From assembly GCA_040002845.1 (NCBI GenBank), contig JBDUDR010000103.1, forward strand, positions 1-10,518: a stretch of DNA of 10,518 nt, written 5' to 3'. Every line of letters starts with the position of its first letter. Positions within the stretch are counted from its first letter, which is position 1. Source of the stretch: JBDUDR01 sp040002845 (GTDB lineage: Bacteria > Actinomycetota > Actinomycetes > Propionibacteriales > Nocardioidaceae). A program made the position numbers and the translations under genes. The notes under the pieces were generated by a model. The model did not search any database. It worked only from the letters and a program-made list of their open reading frames with translations, and was not told the origin of the DNA. Of this stretch, positions 7,085 to 10,518 are shown in pieces.

Positions 7085-7987
7085 GTGACCCAGACACGTA
7101 GCCCCGCGCCCGCCAGCGACCACCCGCTCGGCGACCTGCGCCCACCCGGTGGGCGGGGTGGCCTGGTCGACGTCTTCCGCCGGCGCTACCTGCTGAGCCT
7201 GCTGGTGCGCAAGGAGATCCGGGTCCGCTACCAGGGCTCGGTGCTCGGGCTGTTCTGGTCGTACGTGCGACCACTGCTCCAGTTCACCATGTACTTCCTG
7301 GTGCTGGGGGTCATCCTCGGGCTGCGAAAGAACGTCGAAGACTTCCCGATCCACATCTTCTCGGGCATGGTGATCGTCCACTTCTTCAACGACACGTTCA
7401 ACAACGGCACCAGATCAGTCGTACGCAACAAGGCACTCATCCGCAAGATCAAGCTGCCGCGGGAGATGTTCCCGGTCGCGTCCCTGCTGGTATCTGCCTA
7501 CCACGCCGGTCCACAGCTTCTCATCCTGCTCGTGGGGTCGTTCATCTCCGGTTGGCACCCCTCGGCCATGGGGCTGGCGACGTTCGCCCTGGGAACTGCC
7601 ATCATCAGCGTATTCGCGATGGCTATCGCGCTGACCTTCAGTGCCTGCAACGTGTTCTATCGAGACTTTCAAAACCTCGTCGACACCATCGGCATCCTCA
7701 TCGTCTGGTCGGTGCCGATGATCTACCCGTTCAGCCGGGTAATCGACACGGCGCCACGCTGGTTCGAGAACATCTATCTGAGCAACCCACTGGCCATCTC
7801 CGTCCTGCTCTACCAGCGGTGTTTCTGGGTCGACTCGACCAGCGATCCCCAGGCGACTGCGGCGAGCGAGATGCCCGACCACCTGCTCGCTCGCGGTCTC
7901 GGCATGCTCGCAGTCGTCCTGGTGATGCTGGTGATCGCACAGGCCATCTTCCATCGCCTCGAGGGCAGATTCGCGGAGCGGATCTGA
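7085..7987 (+). CDS. wzm: ABC-2 type polysaccharide exporter permease, Wzm family
   Basis: A 300-residue integral membrane protein, the channel half of a Wzm/Wzt polysaccharide exporter. The mycobacterial equivalent (Rv3783) takes lipid-linked galactan across the membrane. After a polar N-terminus and the amphipathic gate-helix region FRRRYLLSLLVRKEIRVRYQ (31-50) come about six hydrophobic segments, near 56-80, 88-103, 129-153, 162-187, 200-217 and 268-289. Family signatures are YQGSVLGLFWSYVRPLL (49-65), the cytosolic loop RNKALIRKIKLPRE (114-127) that meets the ATPase, YRDFQNLVD (192-200) and the late NPLA (234-237). The start is GTG at 7085; no good ribosome site precedes it, so the true start may lie a little downstream, though always before residue 31. 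The ATPase gene follows after one base. Confidence 0.92.
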   Translation: MTQTRSPAPASDHPLGDLRPPGGRGGLVDVFRRRYLLSLLVRKEIRVRYQGSVLGLFWSYVRPLLQFTMYFLVLGVILGLRKNVEDFPIHIFSGMVIVHFFNDTFNNGTRSVVRNKALIRKIKLPREMFPVASLLVSAYHAGPQLLILLVGSFISGWHPSAMGLATFALGTAIISVFAMAIALTFSACNVFYRDFQNLVDTIGILIVWSVPMIYPFSRVIDTAPRWFENIYLSNPLAISVLLYQRCFWVDSTSDPQATAASEMPDHLLARGLGMLAVVLVMLVIAQAIFHRLEGRFAERI

Positions 7988-7988
7988 G

Positions 7989-8744
7989 ATGGCTCCGGTC
8001 ATCGTCGTCAAGGAGGTCAACAAGCAGTTCCGGCTGCAGCGGACCCGCACGTTGAAGCAGACAGTGATGTCGCTGGTCAAGCGCAAGCCGATCACCGACA
8101 CGTTCCTGGCGCTGCAGGACGTGTCGTTCCGAGTCCCCGAAGGTCAGTCGGTGGCTCTCATGGGGCTGAACGGATCCGGGAAGTCGACGCTGCTGAAGCT
8201 GATCTCGGGGGTGATGGCGCCCGACCATGGGCGCGTCCGGGTCCGTGGTCACGTCGCGGGGTTGATCGAGGTGGGCGCTGGTTTTCATCCCGATCTGACC
8301 GGTCGGGAGAACGTCTATCTCAATGCCGCCATTTTGGGGATGAGCGAGGCGGAGATCAGCGAGAAGTTCGACTCGATTGTCGACTTTTCGGGTGTGGAGC
8401 GGTTTATCGACACCGAGGTGGGCAACTACTCGTCCGGCATGTTCATGCGGTTGGGGTTCGCGGTGTGCATCCACACCGAATGTGACATCTTCTTGATCGA
8501 CGAGGTGCTGGCGGTGGGCGACCGGCCGTTCAAGAAGAAATGCATGGAGCGGATCCACAAGCTGCGCTACGACGGGCGGACCATCGTGTTCGTCAGTCAC
8601 AACTACAACCAGGTGCAGGAGCTGTGTGATCGCGCGCTGGTGCTGGAGTCCGGCCGGTTGGCGTTCGATGGCAGCGTGGAAGATGCGGGTCACTACCTCG
8701 GCTACGACGAGGACGAGGACGACCCGGACGCCGGCGAGTTCTAA
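7989..8744 (+). CDS. wzt: ABC transporter ATPase, Wzt family, without C-terminal sugar-binding domain
   Basis: A 251-residue nucleotide-binding protein that powers the Wzm channel. Walker A is GLNGSGKST at 59-67; the Wzt-type stretch GLIEVGAGFHPDLTGREN is at 91-108; the ABC signature is the variant YSSGM at 147-151; Walker B with the catalytic Glu is FLIDEVL at 168-174; and the switch His is His204 in FVSHN. The protein ends soon after the ATPase fold with an acidic tail (DEDEDDPDAGEF). It therefore lacks the extra C-terminal domain with which some O-antigen Wzt proteins recognise a capped chain end. Mycobacterial Wzt (Rv3781) is similarly short. The ATG lies one base after the wzm stop, so the pair is co-translated. 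Confidence 0.94.
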   Translation: MAPVIVVKEVNKQFRLQRTRTLKQTVMSLVKRKPITDTFLALQDVSFRVPEGQSVALMGLNGSGKSTLLKLISGVMAPDHGRVRVRGHVAGLIEVGAGFHPDLTGRENVYLNAAILGMSEAEISEKFDSIVDFSGVERFIDTEVGNYSSGMFMRLGFAVCIHTECDIFLIDEVLAVGDRPFKKKCMERIHKLRYDGRTIVFVSHNYNQVQELCDRALVLESGRLAFDGSVEDAGHYLGYDEDEDDPDAGEF

Positions 8745-8773
8745 CCCGGCGATACGCCACGCCTCGGATGCCG

Positions 8774-8779
8774 TAACGT
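8774..8779 (+). promoter_or_regulatory. Possible -10 of a leaderless promoter for the sulfotransferase gene
   Basis: TAACGT fits the TANNNT pattern of actinobacterial -10 elements and lies six bases before the GTG at 8786, while no ribosome binding site is present. That spacing is what a leaderless transcript would show. No clear -35 is seen. This is an inference from one short motif. Confidence 0.35.
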
Positions 8780-8785
8780 CGCCCC

Positions 8786-9385
8786 GTGCGCGCCTCGCAA
8801 TCCCGGCGGATGCTGTTCGTCCACGTCCAGAAGACGGGCGGCTCGTCCGTCCAGCGCATCCTCGACGAGCACCTACCCGACTGCACCCCGCTGTACCCCA
8901 AGCACCGCAGTCTGGCCAAGACGCTGAAACAGCACCCCGAGCTGGCCGACTACTGGACCTTCGGCTTCGTCCGCAACCCGTGGACGCGCATGGTGTCTTG
9001 GTGGTCGATGATTCAGGGCCTCAAGGAGCGTGCACCGCAGCACCGTTTCTTCGCCAACCAGGCCATGTGGCGAGACGTCGCCGCCTACCCCGACTTCGAC
9101 ACGTTCGTGATCCAAGGGCCCCAGCGATATCGACGACTCGGCACACCCCAGTTGTCCTACCTGCGCGCCAAGGGCGGCCGGCGCGCCGACTTCATCGGAC
9201 GCACCGAGTCATTTGAGCTGGACATGCGAGCTGTGATGGCGAGACTCGACCTCCCCCAGGTGGAGATCCCGCATCTCACCCGTAGCGAACACGGCGACCA
9301 CCGCGACTACTACAGCGCCGCTTCCCGTGCGCGAGTGGCGGACTTGTTCCACCCAGACATTCGCGCCTTCGGTTACGACTTCTGA
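8786..9385 (+). CDS. Sulfotransferase family protein (PAPS-dependent)
   Basis: A 199-residue cytosolic protein of the carbohydrate/Golgi-type sulfotransferase superfamily, which moves sulfate from PAPS to a sugar hydroxyl. The 5'-phosphosulfate loop is LFVHVQKTGGSSVQRIL (10-26, core KTGGSS at 16-21). The 3'-phosphate site is FGFVRNPWTRMVSWW (59-73), with the expected Arg63, Arg68 and Ser71. FIGRTESFELD (136-146) and the closing FHPDIRAFGYDF (188-199) are also typical of bacterial members. It is compact but appears complete. GTG 8786 has no ribosome site; an ATG at 8810 would lose only eight residues. It lies 41 bases after wzt and just before the repeat array that precedes galE. The substrate is not known. 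Its position suggests the galactan, or a sugar attached to it, before export. Confidence 0.85.
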   Translation: MRASQSRRMLFVHVQKTGGSSVQRILDEHLPDCTPLYPKHRSLAKTLKQHPELADYWTFGFVRNPWTRMVSWWSMIQGLKERAPQHRFFANQAMWRDVAAYPDFDTFVIQGPQRYRRLGTPQLSYLRAKGGRRADFIGRTESFELDMRAVMARLDLPQVEIPHLTRSEHGDHRDYYSAASRARVADLFHPDIRAFGYDF

Positions 9386-9392
9386 ACCGACC

Positions 9393-9442
9393 GCGATCCG
9401 ACACTTATTCGGCGCGATCCGACACTTATTTCCCACGATCCG
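9393..9442 (+). repeat. 21-bp-period repeat array upstream of galE (left arm)
   Basis: Two full units share the core CGATCCGACACTTATT, starting at 9394 and 9415. A third begins at 9436 exactly 21 bases on, but keeps only CGATCCG before running into the galE ribosome site. The array starts eight bases after the sulfotransferase stop. It is repeated in opposite orientation after galE, 45 of 50 positions matching. Its role is unknown: tandem binding sites for a regulator spaced two helical turns apart, or a dispersed intergenic repeat. Confidence 0.85.
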
Positions 9443-9454
9443 TAAGGTGTCACC

Positions 9455-10447
9455 ATGACCGTTCTCGTCACGGGCGGCGCCGGATATATCGGTGCACATG
9501 TGGTCAGGCTGCTCCAGCGTCGGGGCAGTCAGGTCGTCGTCGTCGACGACCTCAGCACCGGCTCCGTTGGGCGCGTGGGCGACGTACCCCTGATATCGAT
9601 CGACATCGCTGCAGCCGATGCCCGCGATCAGCTCGCGACCACTATGAGCGAACACGAGGTCGACTCGGTCATCCACGTCGCCGCCAAGAAACAGGTCGGC
9701 GAGTCGACCGCCCGACCTGCGTGGTACTACCACAAGAACGTTGGCGGTACGGCCAACCTGCTGCTCGCGATGCAGCAGGCTCAGGTGACCAAGATGATGT
9801 TCTCGTCCTCGGCCGCGACATATGGACTCCCCGATCTGCCTGAGGGCTCCCTTATCCACGAGGACGCGGGCAACAGACCGATCAGTCCATACGGTGAAAC
9901 CAAGCTCGTGTGCGAGTGGATGATCCGTGCCGCAGGTCCGGCATGGGGTTTGCGATCGGTGAACCTACGCTACTTCAACGTCGCCGGAGCCGGCTGGGAT
10001 GATCTCGGCGATCCCGGCATCTTCAACCTCATTCCCATCGTGATGAGGCAGCTTCTCACCGGAGAGAAGCCGCAGATCTTCGGCGACGACTACCCCACCC
10101 CGGACGGCACCTGCGTCCGCGACTACGTGCACGTGATCGATCTGGCCGACTCCCACCTCGCAGCGCTCGACTTCCTCGACCGTGCGGACCGTGCCTACGA
10201 CGTGTTCAACGTGGGCACGGGTACGGGAGCTTCCGTCATCGAGGTGCTCGGGCAGGTAGCCGAGTCGACTGGGTACTCCGTCGAGCCAGTTGTCATCGCC
10301 CGACGACCGGGTGATCCCGCAAGCTTGGTTGCCGACGTGACACGCATCCAGGACGTACTCGGGTGGAAGGCCAGCAACTCCGATCTGGCGACCATCGTCG
10401 ACTCTGCATGGTCCGCCTGGCCCGCCATCCACGGACCGACCTCCTAG
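9455..10447 (+). CDS. galE: UDP-glucose 4-epimerase
   Basis: A 330-residue extended short-chain dehydrogenase that interconverts UDP-glucose and UDP-galactose, supplying the substrate of Glf. The NAD-binding TGGAGYIG is at 6-13, and Asp31-Asp32 follows the second strand for the ribose. HVAAKKQVGES lies at 74-84, and the catalytic triad is formed by the SSSAATYG serines (117-124) with Tyr146 and Lys150 in SPYGETK. RYFNVAGAG at 172-180, GDDYPTPDGTCVRDYVHVID at 210-229 and FNVGTGTGASVIEV at 251-264 are GalE signatures. The Lys-Lys-Gln in the 78-80 stretch is typical of GalE. The ATG at 9455 has AAGG seven bases upstream, and the palindrome GGTGTCACC (9446-9454) ends against it. The gene sits between two inverted repeat arrays, so it is probably a separate transcription unit. 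A UDP-GlcNAc epimerase activity cannot be excluded. Confidence 0.92.
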   Translation: MTVLVTGGAGYIGAHVVRLLQRRGSQVVVVDDLSTGSVGRVGDVPLISIDIAAADARDQLATTMSEHEVDSVIHVAAKKQVGESTARPAWYYHKNVGGTANLLLAMQQAQVTKMMFSSSAATYGLPDLPEGSLIHEDAGNRPISPYGETKLVCEWMIRAAGPAWGLRSVNLRYFNVAGAGWDDLGDPGIFNLIPIVMRQLLTGEKPQIFGDDYPTPDGTCVRDYVHVIDLADSHLAALDFLDRADRAYDVFNVGTGTGASVIEVLGQVAESTGYSVEPVVIARRPGDPASLVADVTRIQDVLGWKASNSDLATIVDSAWSAWPAIHGPTS

Positions 10448-10464
10448 CCGAGCCTGATGTGACT

Positions 10465-10518
10465 CGGATCGCGAGGAACAAGTGTCGGATCGCGCGGAAT
10501 AAGTGTCGGATCGCGCGG
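10465..10518 (-). repeat. 21-bp-period repeat array downstream of galE (right arm), reaching the window end
   Basis: The same repeat as before galE, now on the opposite strand. Read on + it shows AAGTGTCGGATCG with GGATCG at 10466, 10487 and 10508, exactly 21 bases apart. The two outer units are nearly identical to the left ones (20 of 21 with the first). The innermost keeps only CGATCCGA. The last bases of the window still fit the unit, so more copies may follow. It begins 17 bases after the galE stop; no gene is seen here. Confidence 0.82.

Noticed and set aside
9393..9442. CRISPR-like array
   Set aside because: The 21-bp units follow each other without unique spacers, and no cas genes are present.
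9393..10518. Insertion sequence with terminal inverted repeats around galE
   Set aside because: The enclosed gene is a normal GalE and no transposase is present, so it is reported as a repeat-flanked gene only.

Overview
The window reads as a chromosomal segment of a high-GC actinomycete (Actinomycetota). The GC-rich codon use, the GTG/TTG starts and above all the protein set point there. GlfT1- and GlfT2-type galactofuranosyltransferases, UDP-galactopyranose mutase and a Wzm/Wzt exporter together are the hallmark of the actinobacterial cell-wall galactan pathway. The genus cannot be fixed from sequence alone. No mycolate or arabinan genes are visible, so a Mycobacterium-type cell wall should not be assumed.

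Layout. Bases 2-304 hold the 3' end of a DUF559 (Vsr/PD-(D/E)XK-like) protein, closed by a perfect 15-bp hairpin at 306-345. After it, all genes run on the + strand: an LCP-family cell-wall ligase (469-1881); a GlfT1-like GT2 (1986-2924); a second, AmsE-like GT2 translationally coupled to it (2921-3790); UDP-galactopyranose mutase glf (3823-4998); the galactan polymerase glfT2 (5001-7016); the ABC polysaccharide exporter permease wzm (7085-7987) and ATPase wzt (7989-8744); a small PAPS-type sulfotransferase (8786-9385); and UDP-glucose 4-epimerase galE (9455-10447).

How they work together (inferred from families). GalE supplies UDP-Galp and Glf isomerises it to UDP-Galf. GlfT1 starts and GlfT2 extends a galactofuranan on a lipid-linked acceptor in the cytosol. 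Wzm/Wzt flips the chain across the membrane, and the LCP protein transfers it to peptidoglycan. The AmsE-like GT2 and the sulfotransferase have no counterpart in the textbook mycobacterial pathway. They suggest a side-chain or capping modification, possibly a sulfated galactan. The acceptor-making steps (WecA- and WbbL-type) are not in this window.

Non-coding structure. The clearest unexplained feature is a pair of arrays of 21-bp-period repeats lying in opposite orientation on either side of galE (9393-9442 and 10465-10518). They match at 45 of 50 positions by hand alignment, and the right one appears to run off the window. Smaller signals are three 9-bp direct repeats upstream of the LCP gene, an alternative hairpin overlapping the 306-345 terminator, and a possible leaderless promoter before the sulfotransferase. 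No RNA genes, insertion sequences or CRISPR arrays were seen, and apart from the genes listed no stretch exceeds 300 bases.
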